This document shows, one piece after another, positions 10,758 to 22,484 of a stretch of DNA of 64,000 nt. Source of the DNA: Eretmocerus hayati (taxonomy: Eukaryota > Arthropoda > Insecta > Hymenoptera > Aphelinidae); the NCBI GenBank assembly GCA_029851415.1, contig CM056743.1, forward strand, positions 66,618,186-66,682,185, in the 5' to 3' direction. The position numbers and the translations under genes were made by a program. The notes under the pieces are model-generated. The model ran no database searches. It saw only the letters and a program-made list of their open reading frames with translations, and was not told where the DNA came from. The first letter of the stretch is position 1; every line of letters starts with the position of its first letter.

Positions 10758-12528
10758 AGCTTAGGCATTTTGGTTTTTCCTTGCAAATCGCAGCAAGGTG
10801 CCCTGGTTCGCCGCATTGGAAGCAGAGTTTTGGTTTCCGTTCCTCTGCCTTCTCTTTTTTGCACCCCGAGGCCTTGTGCCCGTACTCTAAGCAGTTATAG
10901 CACCGTGGGATGCCACCCTTCTCGCGGATCCTGACTCTGCCCCATCCAACCTTTGGCTCCTTCCAGTCGAGGAGATGGTGGGCCAGTCTCGTTGCGATCG
11001 AGACAACAGCGGTTTGGGTGCCGCGGTAGCCATTCCGGATGGACTTGACTACAACGGCACCCTTCTCGTTCTCTGGTAGGGCCTTCGCGAGGGCATCCCG
11101 CACCTTGATTATGTCGACATCGTAGTCGACTCCGAGAACCTCGAGGGTCGTGCTGTTTGCTAGACAGTGGACAGCTCCTTCTTGCCCGACGACTGGTGCC
11201 AAGGCTGCCTTGACGGCGGCGACATCGGTGCCCTTCTTGAGTTCAAGAAGGACTTGGCCTTGTTGGGTCTTGCGGATGCCCGTGACCTTGGAGCCCACTT
11301 CTTCATCGAGGTCATCCGTTTTTATCCTGCGCAGCATGTCTGCGTAGGTTAGCCCACCTTGTTTGGCCGTAACGAGGACGGCTTCGGGCTTCACCCTTCT
11401 CGGCTTCACTTTCGCTTTCTTCCCGGCGGCATCGTCCGATCTACCGCTCTTCTTTGCCCTTCTCGCTTGTTTCTTTGACACCACTTCCTTCCAAGGCCCA
11501 TTCTGCTCGGGCCGATTGGGCGTTGATGTCGAGCGCGGTGTTCCGAGACCTCCCGGTGGAGGACCGTATCGCGTCGCCTTCGAACCGCGTTGTTTTCCCG
11601 GTCGCGATTCCGGTTTCCCTGCCCCCCTTCCCTGGAAGCCACTACCCGACGCGGCCGGTTTTCTTGTGACCGGAGGCTGCATATTCCCCCTCGCTTTCAG
11701 GGTCTTTTCCGTTTCGAGGAGCGTTGTCTCGAAAGCAGCCCGCTTCGCCTTGTCTGTCGCGAGTAGGCCTTCGAGCGCGTGGCCTATCTTCTTGAGCTCT
11801 TCGATGTCACCCTTGGTCCCTTCTGGATTGCTGGAAACAGACTCGGCTATTCCTATAACCAAGTTGAAGTGCTCGAGGAGGAGATATGTCTTCTCCTCCG
11901 TCTCTTCCCGGCACGTTTTCAGGTCTTCCCATTTCCCCATGAGATCGCCTGCCTCGTTTCCACTCCTCTGTCGTGCCGCATCTCTGGTTGAGGGGATGTG
12001 GTCAATCTCCACCCTATCAGGCACCTCATCGTGCACTCCCCTCTCGAGCAAACCGTTTTCAGGAGTCAGGATTGTTCCGTTCCCCTGGGACCCTATAGTG
12101 GAGTCAGACTCGCTCGAGTCTGAGCTCAAGTTGACGGCGTCATCAACCTCGTTGCTGGGTTGCGTGATCTGGATCCTGATAGCGGGGTTGATCTTCAGCA
12201 GCTTCTCTGCCGCCTCTCGTGCTTTTGCTGCAACTTTCGCGTTCATCCCTCGTTGGCTCGGAAATGTGAGCTTTGATTGTTTGAGCACTCGCTTCTCTGC
12301 TCCGTCACTCGGGCCCTTTCTCTTCCTGCTAGGGGTGAGCTCAGCTTCTCCATGGCGTAGGTTTTTTTCTCCCGCACCCTCCACCTGCAGCGTATTTCCA
12401 TCGCTTGTAGCTGTACGCGTTATTCCACCAGCCAAGTGTGCCACTGGTGGCGCGTTTTGCATCGTTGGGCCCCCCCCCCCCAAGATCCGAATGGGGCCCC
12501 GCTTTACTTGGGGAATTCTTGCCGTCAA
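10651..12528 (-). CDS. LINE ORF1 protein (Gag-like, three zinc knuckles)
   Basis: This is an uninterrupted 625-residue protein, the RNA-binding partner of the retrotransposon polyprotein; in this clade ORF1 proteins coat element RNA in ribonucleoprotein particles. The start is MTARIPQVKRGPIRIL, shared with copy 1, which supports this ATG. A long charged, low-complexity N-terminal half precedes a conserved Gag-like region (about 390-530). Then come the CCHC knuckles CYNCLEYGHKASGC (543-556) and CFQCGEPGHLAAIC (569-582) and a third cysteine-histidine cluster at 588-607 (CX2CX8HX6C). The C-terminus is basic. The gene overlaps ORF2. It is the only intact long coding region in the window. The plus strand carries a 424-codon antisense frame that I treat as a shadow. 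Confidence 0.88.
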   Translation of the reverse strand: MTARIPQVKRGPIRILGGGGPTMQNAPPVAHLAGGITRTATSDGNTLQVEGAGEKNLRHGEAELTPSRKRKGPSDGAEKRVLKQSKLTFPSQRGMNAKVAAKAREAAEKLLKINPAIRIQITQPSNEVDDAVNLSSDSSESDSTIGSQGNGTILTPENGLLERGVHDEVPDRVEIDHIPSTRDAARQRSGNEAGDLMGKWEDLKTCREETEEKTYLLLEHFNLVIGIAESVSSNPEGTKGDIEELKKIGHALEGLLATDKAKRAAFETTLLETEKTLKARGNMQPPVTRKPAASGSGFQGRGAGKPESRPGKQRGSKATRYGPPPGGLGTPRSTSTPNRPEQNGPWKEVVSKKQARRAKKSGRSDDAAGKKAKVKPRRVKPEAVLVTAKQGGLTYADMLRRIKTDDLDEEVGSKVTGIRKTQQGQVLLELKKGTDVAAVKAALAPVVGQEGAVHCLANSTTLEVLGVDYDVDIIKVRDALAKALPENEKGAVVVKSIRNGYRGTQTAVVSIATRLAHHLLDWKEPKVGWGRVRIREKGGIPRCYNCLEYGHKASGCKKEKAEERKPKLCFQCGEPGHLAAICKEKPKCLSCVAIGSKSDHRSGASNCTAYQRARTTYRRRKGRNG

Positions 12529-12797
12529 TGCTGGACATCATCTTCTTTCTTCTTCCAGGGCCTGGAATCGCATGCTGGCCGACCCCGGACCAGACCAGCA
12601 CGGGTGTGGTGTGTTGTGTGATGCGTGTTCTGTATAATGTTGGTATGTCTGTGTAATGCTTGAGCAAGCGTAAGTATGGTGCGTGTAGAGTGTAGTGTGT
12701 GTGTTAGTGTAAGTGTAGGACTCGGGTCCGGAGGGGCGTTACTCCCTCAAGCTCCAAGTGCAACCCTAAGGTCACACCCAAAGCCCCCTACGGGGTC
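12529..12797 (-). promoter_or_regulatory. LINE copy 2 5' UTR (presumed internal promoter)
   Basis: The stretch between the ORF1 start and the (CT)n tract is shared with copy 1 (6362-6576 plus 7137-7195). It therefore belongs to the element, and its outer boundary falls near CCCCCTACGG. LINEs of this kind are transcribed from internal 5' promoters; I infer that role from position only and see no specific promoter motif. Confidence 0.5.

Positions 12798-12801
<4 letters not shown>

Positions 12802-12851
<50 letters not shown>
12802..12851. repeat. (CT)n microsatellite
   Basis: About 25 uninterrupted CT units lie between the 5' end of the minus-strand R1-clade LINE and the start of a plus-strand LINE fragment. 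Both elements terminate exactly in this tract. Confidence 0.95.
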
Positions 12852-12853
<2 letters not shown>

Positions 12854-13505
12854 AAGTGAAAAATCTCGGTATCTGGATGACAGCCGACTTGTCCTGGAAG
12901 AAGCACGTCTCTCAAATCTGCCAAAAAGTTTTTGGAACACTGCGACAGCTTCGTCCTCACCAGCATGCACTCTCTTTCTCCTTACGAAAATCCCTTATCC
13001 AAACCCCCATCCTTCCTTACTTCGACTATGCCTGCCTCGTTGACCATGACCTTACCGACGAGCGAAACACCAGACTTCAACGAGCTCAAATGCTTGCACT
13101 CGTTTTGTTTTCGGTAACATCTCTTGGCGCGATCATGTAACTCATCACCGTTTACGATTAGGATGGCTCTCGGTAAAGGCGCGGAGAGAATACTTTTGAG
13201 CCAGTTCTATGTTCCAAATTCTAAAGACGAATAAGCCCTTATATCTAGCGAAGAACATTATTGAGATTTGTAACACGAGTATACACAGATCGGCAAGACT
13301 TCAGACTGGCGATCTTCTGATCCCAAGTCATCATACCTCTGCGCTAAGAAACTCATTTCATGTTTGTGCTTCCTCTTTTTGGGACGAATTGCCTCGGAGC
13401 ATCACTACTTTACCAAGAAACAGCACTTCACTGAACGTTTTCAAAAGTGCAACTCGACAATTTCTTACTAGTCTGGAGTCGGGCTTGATTGATGTCAACA
13501 GTTGA
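12852..13505 (+). pseudogene. Reverse transcriptase C-terminal region (second LINE family), frameshifted
   Basis: Frame 1 (to about 13100) reads NLGIWMTADLSWKKHVSQI, LRQLRPH, ILPYFDYACLV and NTRLQRAQMLA. This is the post-catalytic thumb/connection region of CR1/L2/Jockey-like reverse transcriptases, with the typical LG..LD..LSW..HV pattern. Homology continues in other frames (around 13140-13200, LGWLSVKARREYFL-like) and then in an open frame at 13209-13505 with LKTNKPLYL, RLQTGDLLIP and ALRNSFHVCASSFWDELP. At least two frameshifts separate the parts. Catalytic YADD-type residues are absent because the 5' part is missing. Confidence 0.7.
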
Positions 13506-13737
13506 GATTATTCTTTGATGTCAACGGGTAATGTTCATGGCAACTCGTCATCTGTATATCATTTCATCGATGCGTGTATATGTACATACATATCATTAAG
13601 AATAGAGCTTCGTTACTGTTATTAAGTCATTAGACCTAAGTTTCTATCATCATTATTTTTATAAATATGAATTGTATCAATCTTATGCCCTATGGGACCC
13701 ATTGTCCCCGGGTGAATAAACACATCAATCAATCAAT
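12852..13737 (+). mobile_element. 5'-truncated LINE of a second family (CR1/L2/Jockey-like), 3' end
   Basis: This plus-strand fragment encodes the C-terminal part of a reverse transcriptase unrelated to the R1-clade family beside it, followed by a short 3' UTR. It ends in an AATC tandem tail (about 13724-13737) just after GGGTGAATAAACA, as in LINEs that terminate in short 3' microsatellites. The 5' end is truncated within the (CT)n tract. Clade assignment is uncertain. Confidence 0.7.
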
Positions 13738-13780
13738 CTCTCTCTCTGTCTCTCTGTCGGTCTGTCTCTCTCTCTCTCTG
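13738..13780. repeat. CT-rich microsatellite with GT interruptions
   Basis: This is a degenerate CTCTCTGTCTCT tract directly after the AATC tail of the plus-strand LINE and directly before the left arm of the large palindrome. Confidence 0.85.
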
Positions 13781-16424
13781 CTATTCAACCTGTATATTCA
13801 CATCACTTAGTCGTGATTCATTCGAATCAAACCCCTTCCCACGTAATACAGGCGATATCGAGATCCTGCAAGTGGTCAAATTGTAGATTTTTCCATGCAG
13901 AAGATGATTCCGTTTCCCTCGAGGGTCATCCAGAACTCTTATCGTGGTGGCATTAATCAAAACGCAAAAATCAGCTAGAAAACACAGTATTAGTGGTTCA
14001 ACTTGAGGGGAAAGCAATTTGAGGCATTTTTCATGAGAAACAAAAAGATTGCATTCTCCAAGACACATTTCTTGGTTGCCTGGGTTTTTCAAAAAACCAC
14101 ATTTATTGAGGTTTCTTGTGATTCTTGGGGCTTTTTCTGGGAGGATTTTGAAACTCTGACCACAGTTATCGAAAGAGCACAACATTTCACGTTGAATGAT
14201 ATGCTTAGGATTCCAAATGGATTGATGCTACGTACTCTACAACAGTACAACAGAGAAGTACCCCGAAAATTGCACAGGAGCGTTAAAAAACCCCCTATTC
14301 GTCAATAAAAGAAAAGAAAAGAGAAAAAAATCCTGAAACCTGAAGCGACAGCAGTTGAAGGTTCTAAAAGATTCCATTTGAAATTCCTGTGAAAATTTTT
14401 CTTGAAATGTTTGCATGCTGTATGTCCTTGAAGTGATATGGTGGACTCGTGGAGTTATTGTATTGTGAGTGATGATCTCTTTCATAGCTCTAAGATCCGA
14501 TCTTTTTGACTAACAGATATTTCACTTGTAAATCATGTATGAGTAGTTCCGTGCGAAACAGACCTACGAAAGAGGGTCAGGTCTTAAATTTTTATCTTGA
14601 CTTTTTTATTCGATTCTATGGTACAAAATATGAACTTTTCACTACCTATGGGGCCCCAAAAAAATTTTCCAAATACCTCCAACGTACATTACTTTGTTCT
14701 TTTGAATTATTCAAAGAAAAAATTGGGGTATTTTTTTCAATGAAATGAATTTTTCTCGAATTCGTTCACAGATACAGAGATGCGGCTTGCAGCATTCGGA
14801 AGATCTCTGAGAAACCTATCGAAATTAGTCTTGTTGGATTGATTTTGATGTCTCGGGTGATTTTATCGAGCAAAAGAGTGGAAAACATAGAACATTAAAT
14901 TTCTCGAAAACCCAATTTTTCAGCATTTTGAAAATTTGATATTTTATGTAAAATTTTGTGTTCTTTCAGAAAAAATCAGTCCTGAATCCCTCTTTTGCGT
15001 TCTAACACCTATTTTTGCCAATCATCACAAATCCATGCTGCGCAGAAATTTGGATCTTTGAAACCAATTCCATTGGAAAGCCAAGAAAATTTCCTGCAAA
15101 ATGACCACCTGCTGAAGTCAATTTCATGCATTTGAGCCAGAGTTGCAACGTCCAGAAGACCACTGAATCTTGATAGTTCCTCAGAGGTGGGTCGGAGGTA
15201 CTGGAGACAGCAGTAAGAAAAATCCACGCCAGCTCTAGTTCGATGGCGTCCATCGACGTGTCGCACTCGAGCTGGAGGCTCATCTTTCATAGGTTGTAGA
15301 TTCGATTCAAATGAGTGGAATTGACTTCGGCAAGTGGTCATTTTGAAGGGAAATTTCTTGGCTTTCTAATGGGATTGGTCTCAAGGATCCAAATTCCTGC
15401 GCATGCGCAGAAAACAGACGATTTCTAAATGCCTGGGAAATGGATTTGTGATAATTGGAAGAAATGGGTGTTAGAACGCGAAAAAGGAATTCGGGACTAT
15501 TTCTTCCTGGAAGAACACAAAATTTTACATGAAATATCAAATTTCCGAAATTTAAAAAAATTGGGTTTTCGAGAAATTTAATCTTCTATGTTTTTCACTC
15601 TCTTGCTCGATAAAATCACCCAAGACATCAAAATTAATTTCACAAGACTGATTTCAATAGGTTTTTCAAAGATCTTCCGAATGCCGCAAGCCGCATCTCT
15701 GTATCTGTGACCGAATTCGAGAAAAATTAATTTTATTGAAAAAAATACCCTAACTTTCTTGTTAAAAATAATTCAAGAGAACAAAGTAATGTACGTTGAA
15801 GGTACCTGGAAAATTTTTTTGGGGCCCCATAGGTAGTGGAAAGTTCATATTTTGTACCATAGAATCGAATAAAGAAGTCAATAAAAAAATTTAAGACATG
15901 ACCCTTTTTCGTAGGTCTGTTTCACGCGGAACTACTCGTATTGGGAATGATGGATTGTACATAATATTTAACGAGGAAGTTTGACTAGGAGAGTAATTGT
16001 ATGTATGGACTAATTGACTGCTCTGAGTTGACTTGGATCATCAAATCGATACATACTTTGACGTCAAATTTTGTGCTCTTCCGATTTCCGTGGTCAGGGT
16101 TCCAAAATTCTCTCAGAAAGGCCCTAAAAATTACAGAAACCTCAAAGAATGTGATTCTCTGAAAAACCCAGGCAGCCAAAGAATGTGTCTTGAAGAATGT
16201 AATAACTATTTTTCTCATGTAAAATGCCCCAAATTGCTCTCCCTCCAAGTTCCAGGGGGTTTTTCGATGCTCCAGTGCAGTTTTCGGACTACCTCTCTGT
16301 TTGACTGTTGTAGAGCTCATAGCATCGATTCATCTACAATTCTCAAACCACATATTTCGATGTAAAATTGTGTGCTCTTCCGACTCCCGCGGCCAGAATT
16401 TCGAAACTCTCACATAAAAGGCCC

Positions 16425-16877
16425 TGTTCAAATCTCAACGGATTTGAGCTCGCGGTACGAGTACGAGCGAGGTGGTCAGCTTAGAGAGAGACAGAGAGTA
16501 TAGTGCCGGGCGCAAAATTGTACCAATAGGTTTGAATATCAAGATCGTGCGATGCGCAACGGCTCTCTCTTCCTGCCAGCCCTCTCGCGCTCTCCTTGCG
16601 GGCTCGCATAGTTAGTAGCTGCAAGATTGTCGCGCGGACAATTATATCGTCTGCGCTCAGGCAATTTACGCGCGATCACGGCCGCGCCGGTGCCCCTCAT
16701 TTTTCTTCTTCACTCTTATAGTTTCACGCGACTGTTATCTTTTTTTCACCAGGTTAGCACACTTTTCAAGTATTAAAGATTCATTTATTGAATCCGAAGT
16801 GTTTTGTGTTCAACTTCCCGAACCCTGTAAAATTAGCTTCCACTGCGCCAACCAATTATCAAGCACACGTACCAACA
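16425..16877 (+). repeat. BEL/Pao 5' LTR
   Basis: It starts TGTTCAAATCTCAACGG and ends CACGTACCAACA. It matches 23706-24162 along its whole length. A TATA-like element is not obvious; a T-rich region and an ATTAAA-like polyadenylation signal (TATTAAAGATTC near 16772) are present. It supplies promoter and polyadenylation functions in such elements. Confidence 0.92.
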
Positions 16878-16880
16878 TTT

Positions 16881-16892
16881 TGGTATCAGAGC
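16881..16892 (+). promoter_or_regulatory. Primer-binding site (initiator tRNA-Met type)
   Basis: TGGTATCAGAGC begins three bases after the 5' LTR. It is complementary to the 3' end of initiator tRNA-Met of the type used by many LTR retrotransposons, with one mismatch expected against animal versions. Position and sequence agree with minus-strand priming. Confidence 0.7.
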
Positions 16893-17881
16893 CTGGTTGT
16901 GCCACTTGGTCTCGGGAGTTGAAGTGAATAATTTATGCTCTCGTGAATGGTGAAAAAATTTGTGTCGCGAGTGAAGTGGGCACCGGTCGCTCGAGTCCGC
17001 CAACATACTCGAGTGCAAGCAGTTTCAAGTGCCGGACTTGTCTTGACGATCATCGCATCATCATCATTGGTGCCAGGAGGCACAGCGACAACGGGGTCAT
17101 CGTCGAGGGGAGCGCACAGGAGTGCGCCACTGGTGAGCAGCGGTCCGTGCGGCATTTTCATCGTCGCTTTTGGCGGGCTCATCAGCGCAGCAGCCATCAT
17201 CATCCCGGCTGCTCATTACCCCCCCCCCCCCCCCGGCCCCCCGCCGAGACAGTCCCAGTAGCAGGTGCAGCGCAAAGAAGAGGGTAAGCCGCTATAGCGA
17301 GCAATCGCGCGGCTACGGTCCGTAAGTCATATCATTACCTATTCCGCTTTCCGCTCTCTCTCTCTCTCGCTTTCGTGGCTTTTGCTATAGCCCGCGGCTG
17401 CACGCATAGCCGACTTCTTATGAAATAGTGGCGCTCAGCTGTTCGATTTTTGTCATTCGATTGGTTCCGCGAGTTGCCAGGCATCTAGTGTGATAGAGCA
17501 GGACGCTCTTGTGTAGTTGCGCTTACTATTGAGACGCTCGGCGGGCGTGTGTATTAGTATTTGCACTGCATGGCTTTGATGCTTGTTTTTAGGTTGCACG
17601 CTCATGACGATCTGTGTCTATGTAGGCATTGTGTGTTTTGCTAATGGGGTGAAATGAGCCACTGAGGATTATTCACAGGACGACTTTCTCGTTGCGTTTG
17701 GACAGATTTGCGCGATTTTGCATAATTTTACGTGCACTAGAGAATTGGAAATTTCGGCAATATCTGTATCTATAGTTGGGCATTTGCCGCTATAGCATTA
17801 CTACCGCGAGTGTTTTAGTTGTGTCGTGTGTAACTTTGGAATTCCTCATAGTTGAATTTTGGCTGTTTTTACGTTGCGAAA

Positions 17882-18148
17882 ATGCCGGATCCTACTCCCG
17901 AGAAATTGGCCGCTGCAGCCGCTGAGGCTAAAGCTAAGAAAGCTCGCAGCCAAGGCCGGGCTTTGATAGCGGTGCAGATGGAAACCGCAAAAAATATCAA
18001 TAACTTTATGACAAATACGAAGAAGCTAGGCGTCGAGAACCTTACACCAACGGTTTTGCGATCGCGTCTTGAACTTTTGTCAGGTTATTGGGAAGAGTTC
18101 GGGGATAGGCATCGGGAAATCATACAGTACCAGGTATTTACCGAATGA
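17882..18148 (+). pseudogene. BEL/Pao Gag, N-terminal part
   Basis: It starts at the ATG at 17882 (MPDPTPEKLAAAAAEAKAKK), preceded by a ~1-kb leader. The alanine/lysine-rich helix and a region reading LELLSGYWEEFGDRHREI resemble the N-terminus of Pao Gag proteins. The frame stops at 18148, while homologous sequence continues in another frame from about 18136 (NEDYFMSNCYSTVEDNYI). A 1-2-base frameshift near 18135 therefore separates it from the rest of Gag. It could be read through by ribosomal frameshifting, but simple decay is more likely. Confidence 0.75.
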
Positions 18149-19427
18149 GGATTACTTTATGAGTAATTGTTACTCGACTGTAGAAGACAATTATATTTTC
18201 ACCAAAGGGACTTTGATGGATATGATTCCTCAAGATCCAGTCGAGCCAAATCTCATTGCTTCGGTGCCTCATCAAGGTCTTGATATGAATGAAATTTTCC
18301 GGTTGACTGCCGAAATGCATGAGATTCCGCATACCGATATTCCGGAATTTTCTGGTAAACAGTGTGACTGGGAATCTTGGAAACAACAGTTCCAATCTCT
18401 TGTTATTGATAGAAGAGCTATTCAATCAGTACGAAAGTTAACTTATCTTAAGCAGGATGTGAAGGGCGTGGCAGCTCGCATGATTAGTAGCCTACCGTTA
18501 GTTGGTACTAATTTTAATATTGCATGGGAGCGGCTTTGTAGTCGGTATGATAATCCACGTCTCCGGCTTTTCCTTCACCTAGAGGGTCTTATTAATTTGA
18601 ATTCAATCAAGGCTGAAAGTCCTCAAGATATGACTCATTTGTTGAACTCGGCTGAGGAACACATTCAAGGTCTTCGGGATTTGGAATGTAGAGTAGAGGA
18701 TTGGGATTGTTGGTTCGTGCACTGTGTTTTCCGTAAGTTGGACGTCTCGACGCGTGAAAGTTGGGAGCAGAATCAAGAGTCTGAGATGGGCTTCTCTACA
18801 TATGCCGTTCTTAAGTCATTTTTGGAAAAGCGAGTGCGGGCGTCGGATTCTGCGCACGTGCTGTCGCAAGTGACTTCTAGTAGTATTGGCGCTGATTCTG
18901 TTACAAAGAATACATCTCAGAAAGCTAAATCTGTCACAGCTCACGTGACTAACACCGAGGCGCACAGTAAGCCAGATACAGTATGTTCGATGTGTAAGGG
19001 TTCTCATACATTATTGAAGTGTGAGAAATTTGCTCAACTGTCAGTAGTGGAACGTCAGGAATTTAGCAAGTCGAATCGATGTTGTTTGCAATGCTTGCGG
19101 CCAGGTCATTATGTTGATAGGTGCTACAAAGGTAACATGAAAAGCAAGGAGTGCAAGGGTCGCCATAATACTCTTTTGCATTTGGATCAGCCACCGCAGA
19201 ATAAGGGTAAAGATTCGGGTGACGGTCAGAAGACTGCCACGTCTCAGACGCAAAATATGGCAGTACAGGTTCACGCTGCTACGATCGATCAGACGCGATT
19301 ACTCGCCACGGCGATCGTCGTGCTGAAGTCAGAATCGGGGAAATTTATTCAGGCTAGAGCGCTTATCGATCCTTGTGCTGAAAGTTCATTCGTTTCGGAG
19401 CGAGTCGCTGATATTTTGTCGTTGTGA
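18136..19427 (+). pseudogene. BEL/Pao Gag (DUF1759) and protease N-terminal part
   Basis: The order is a Pao-type Gag core (FSGKQCDWESWKQQFQSLV; LTYLKQDVKGVAARMISSLP), then cysteine clusters CSMCKGSHTLLKC, CLQCLRPGHYVDRCY and CKGRHNTLLH, then the start of an aspartic protease. The protease active-site segment reads ALIDPCAESSFVSE, consistent with the divergent D-x-x-(A/S)-E-SF form of Pao proteases. A TGA at 19425-19427 interrupts it. The rest of the protease follows at once in a different frame from 19424, so a small indel has occurred there. Confidence 0.82.
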
Positions 19428-21337
19428 ATCTGGGGGTTGGGACGCTGGGTCGTGAAATTACGGTCGTCGCTCGTGGGGAAGTCAGTTTCTTCGTGTCGTC
19501 TCCTCGTGATCAGAATTTCAATTGTCGGATCAATGCGTTTGTGCTTCCAGATTTGACACAGAAATCACCGAATATTCCAGTTCCATGGAAAGAGTGGCCT
19601 CATATAAGAAATTTAACGTTAGCTGATCCTGCATTTTACACGCCACAAAAAACTGATTGCTTACTGAGCGCTGATGTATACGGTCAAATTCTACTCCAAG
19701 GAGTTATAAAGGGACCGGTGGACGCTCCGATCGCTCAGGAGACGGTATTTGGATGGATTCTCACAGGTCTTGTTTCATCTAGTCAGGATTCGGCTGGTAT
19801 GGTGGCTGGGTCTACTCGGTGTCATTTTGCGTTAACTCCGTCGTTGTCTGAATCTCTTCAGAAATTCTGGGAAATGGACCAAATCCCCTCCAAACGCATC
19901 ATGTCACCAGATGATGAATTTTGTGAGCGACAGTTCTCTTCAACTATCACGCGTTCACCGGAGGGGAGGGTCATCGTTCGATTGTCTCTCTCTCATAAAA
20001 TTGATGACTTTTCCTCTGCAGATTCAAGAAGTATTGCTGTGGCGTGCCTCCACCGCTCGGAGCGACGTCGACGACGAAATGACGAGTTGGACACAGCGTA
20101 TACCAAGTTCATGACGGAGTATGAGACACTTGGCCACATGAAGATCGCGGCTGATCCTGGGCGTCAACGTGAGTGCTGTTACATCCCGCATCATGCTGTT
20201 TTTCACAATGACAAGATCCGGGTGGTCTTCAATGCCTCGCAGAAATCAGGTAATGGTGAAACCCTTAACGATCACCTGTTGAAAGGGCCTAATTTGTTGA
20301 ACGATCTGACTATGGTAATTAGCCGTTGGAGATTCTATGAATTTGTATTTGTGACGGATATCGTCAAAATGTTCCGGCAAATTCTAGTGCACCCTGACGA
20401 CGTGGACTGGCAGAGAATAGTCTGGAGGGCTCTGGATGATCCAGAAATACGTGTGTATGTTCCACTAACAGTTACGTATGGTACTGCATGTGCTCCTTTC
20501 TTAGCCATTCGTGTCTTGTTGTATTTGGCTGATCAGTATGGCGAATCTCATCCATTGGCTGCGGCCATTCTGAAACTTCTCAGTTATATGGATGACTTGT
20601 TTGGTGGAGCTGATACATTACAGGTGGCGCTAGAGGCTCGAAACGAGCTCAATGATGTTATGAAAGCTGCTGGCATGGATCTAGGAAAGTGGGCGGCGAA
20701 TGACGTATCTCTCTTGCAGGATCTCTCGACAAATTCGCAGGAGGAAGTTTCAGTCGATTTGTGAGAAGCGGTGTCTACCTTGGGCCTCAAATGGGTACCC
20801 TCTGGGGACCATTTCTTTTTCAAGGTTTCTTTGCCCGAGGCTCGGACTGCCGTGTCCAAACGATCTATTTCGTCAGAGGTTGCTCGTCTGTTTGATCCCC
20901 TAGGTTGGTTGGCCCCATTTCTAGTTCAGACGAAGATACTCATCCAGGACCTGTGGATTCAAAAGGCTGATTGGGACACGCCGTTAGTTGGAGATCTGTT
21001 CGATAGATGGATCATGATGCGTAATCAGATGCCCTTCTTTTCCGAAATAGAAATTCCTAGGTGGTTGCACGTAACTAGGGAGACGCCATTTGTACTTTAC
21101 GGGTTCGGTGATTCGTCCAATCGAGCTTTTTCTGCTGCAGTGTATCTTGTCGTTCCAGGTCAGTCGTCATACTTGCTCATGGCCAAGACAAAAACGGTTC
21201 CGATCAAAGCCCCTAGTATAGCTAAGTTGGAGTTGTGTGCTTCTGTCCTTGTTGTGCGTTTCTTAGAGCATATTGTCCCTCAGCTGCCATACAAGCCTGC
21301 AGCTTTGTATTGCTGGTCTGATAGTAAGGTGGTATAA
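19424..21337 (+). pseudogene. BEL/Pao protease C-terminus, reverse transcriptase and RNase H
   Basis: The frame begins with the second half of the protease (LLSADVYGQILLQG; AQETVFGWILTG), then a linker, then the reverse transcriptase: RVVFNASQKSGNGETLND, VTDIVKMFRQILVHPDD, TYGTACAPFLAIRVL and the catalytic YMDD in LLSYMDDLFGGAD. After an in-frame TGA at 20762-20764 the same frame continues with GLKWVPSGDHF, FDPLGWLAPF and an RNase H-like region (YGFGDSSNRAFSAAVY; KLELCASVL; WSDSKVV), ending at a TAA at 21335-21337. Pao RNase H normally continues after WSDS.VVL, so this stop is also a lesion. Confidence 0.87.
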
Positions 21338-22484
21338 GACTGACTCAATGATCACCCCTCTCGTTGGGAAACTTTCGTAGCCAATAGAACAAGTGTAATA
21401 CTAACATCCTTCCCAGAAGCTGAGTGGGATCATATACGGGGCACTGAAAATCCAGCTAACAGAGCCACTCGAGGCTGGACGGTGGAGGCGCTCAAGGGAG
21501 ATGTACTCTGGTGGCATGGTCCAGACCGGATCACTAGAAAACCATGTGATTGGCCTGAGCGAGTAGCTGCCTCGCCACAAGGAGAGGCTGAGATCAGTGC
21601 AGCTCTTGCTATATCTGAGGCTGTTGAAGATGTGGAGGTCAATGTGCACGTACAAGTGGCAGAAGCTGAGCCCTACGTGTTATCCTCTCTTGAAAAATTT
21701 AGTTCATTACCTAAAGTAGTTCGCATTTTGGCGTATTCGTTTGGATGGCGTTTCAATGTCAAGCTGCCAAAGGAAGAGAGGTTGCATGGTGCATTGGAAG
21801 GTCATTCAGAGGATTCACTTTGCGGAGGAATTGCAATGTCTTGATCAAAAGAGAGAGTTTCCACGGAGTAGTTCAATCCGTCTTTTGTTGCCGTTTTTAT
21901 GCGATAAAGGGTTGCTTCGTGTTGGAGGGCGCTTGCATAATGCTGATCTCAGTTTCAGTGAAAAGCATCCAATCCTGTTGCCTCACCGTCATATTTTTGT
22001 GCGCAGGTTAGTGGAGGGAACCCATCAGAACATACTGCATGGAGGAGTTCAGCTGATGCGTAGTCATTTGCTGCGCTCGTTTTGGATCACGCACTCTTCT
22101 CGGATGATTCAGCTGGTGTATCGGCGTTGCAGCCAGTGTGTTCGGTATGCCGCTCATGGACTTGAGCAACAAATGGCTCCACTACCTGCTGTGAGGCTCA
22201 ACCCTAGGATGCCTTTCGAGGCAGCTGGATTGGATTTTGCAGGTCCTGTATCTATTTTATTTTCTCTTGGCCGCGGTGCTAAATCTGTTAAAGGATATAT
22301 AGCCATTTTCGTCTGCATGATTACCAAGGCAAATCACATTGAAGTTGTTTCTGACCTCACGTCGAAAGCCATGTTAGCTGCCTACCGCCGATTTGTGTTC
22401 CGACGGGGTCAATGTAAGGATTTATATTGCGATAACGCTAAGAATTTTGTTGGAGCTAAAAGGAGCTCAAAGAACTGTTCTTAG
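21338..22484 (+). pseudogene. BEL/Pao integrase: zinc-binding domain and first core residues, frameshifted
   Basis: The inter-domain linker is open in one frame at 21482-21844 (KGDVLWWHGPDRI; LEKFSSLPKVVRILAY) and shifts to another at about 21790. The integrase zinc finger follows: HPILLPHRHIFVRRLVEG, H..ILHGGVQLMRSHLL and CSQC (HHCC pattern). The catalytic core then begins with the first aspartate in GLDFAGPVSI and the second in YCDNAKNFVGA. The frame stops at 22484, before the glutamate, which lies in the next fragment. Confidence 0.82.

Larger units (their letters stand above)
7196..12797 (-). mobile_element. R1-clade LINE, copy 2: full length
   Basis: This 5.6-kb non-LTR retrotransposon lies on the minus strand: 5' UTR (12529-12797), ORF1 (12528-10651), ORF2 (10757-7879, overlapping ORF1), a ~660-bp 3' UTR and an A-rich tail (about 7196-7220). 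The AP-type endonuclease plus reverse transcriptase, three CCHC knuckles and the sequence style of both domains fit the arthropod R1 clade. The 5' end abuts a (CT)n microsatellite. The 3' tail abuts the 5' end of copy 1, so the two copies are tandem. ORF1 is intact; ORF2 is broken. Confidence 0.9.

Noticed and set aside
11363..12637. Long plus-strand open frame of 424 codons
   Set aside because: It is the antisense shadow of the intact ORF1 (zinc-knuckle protein) on the minus strand.
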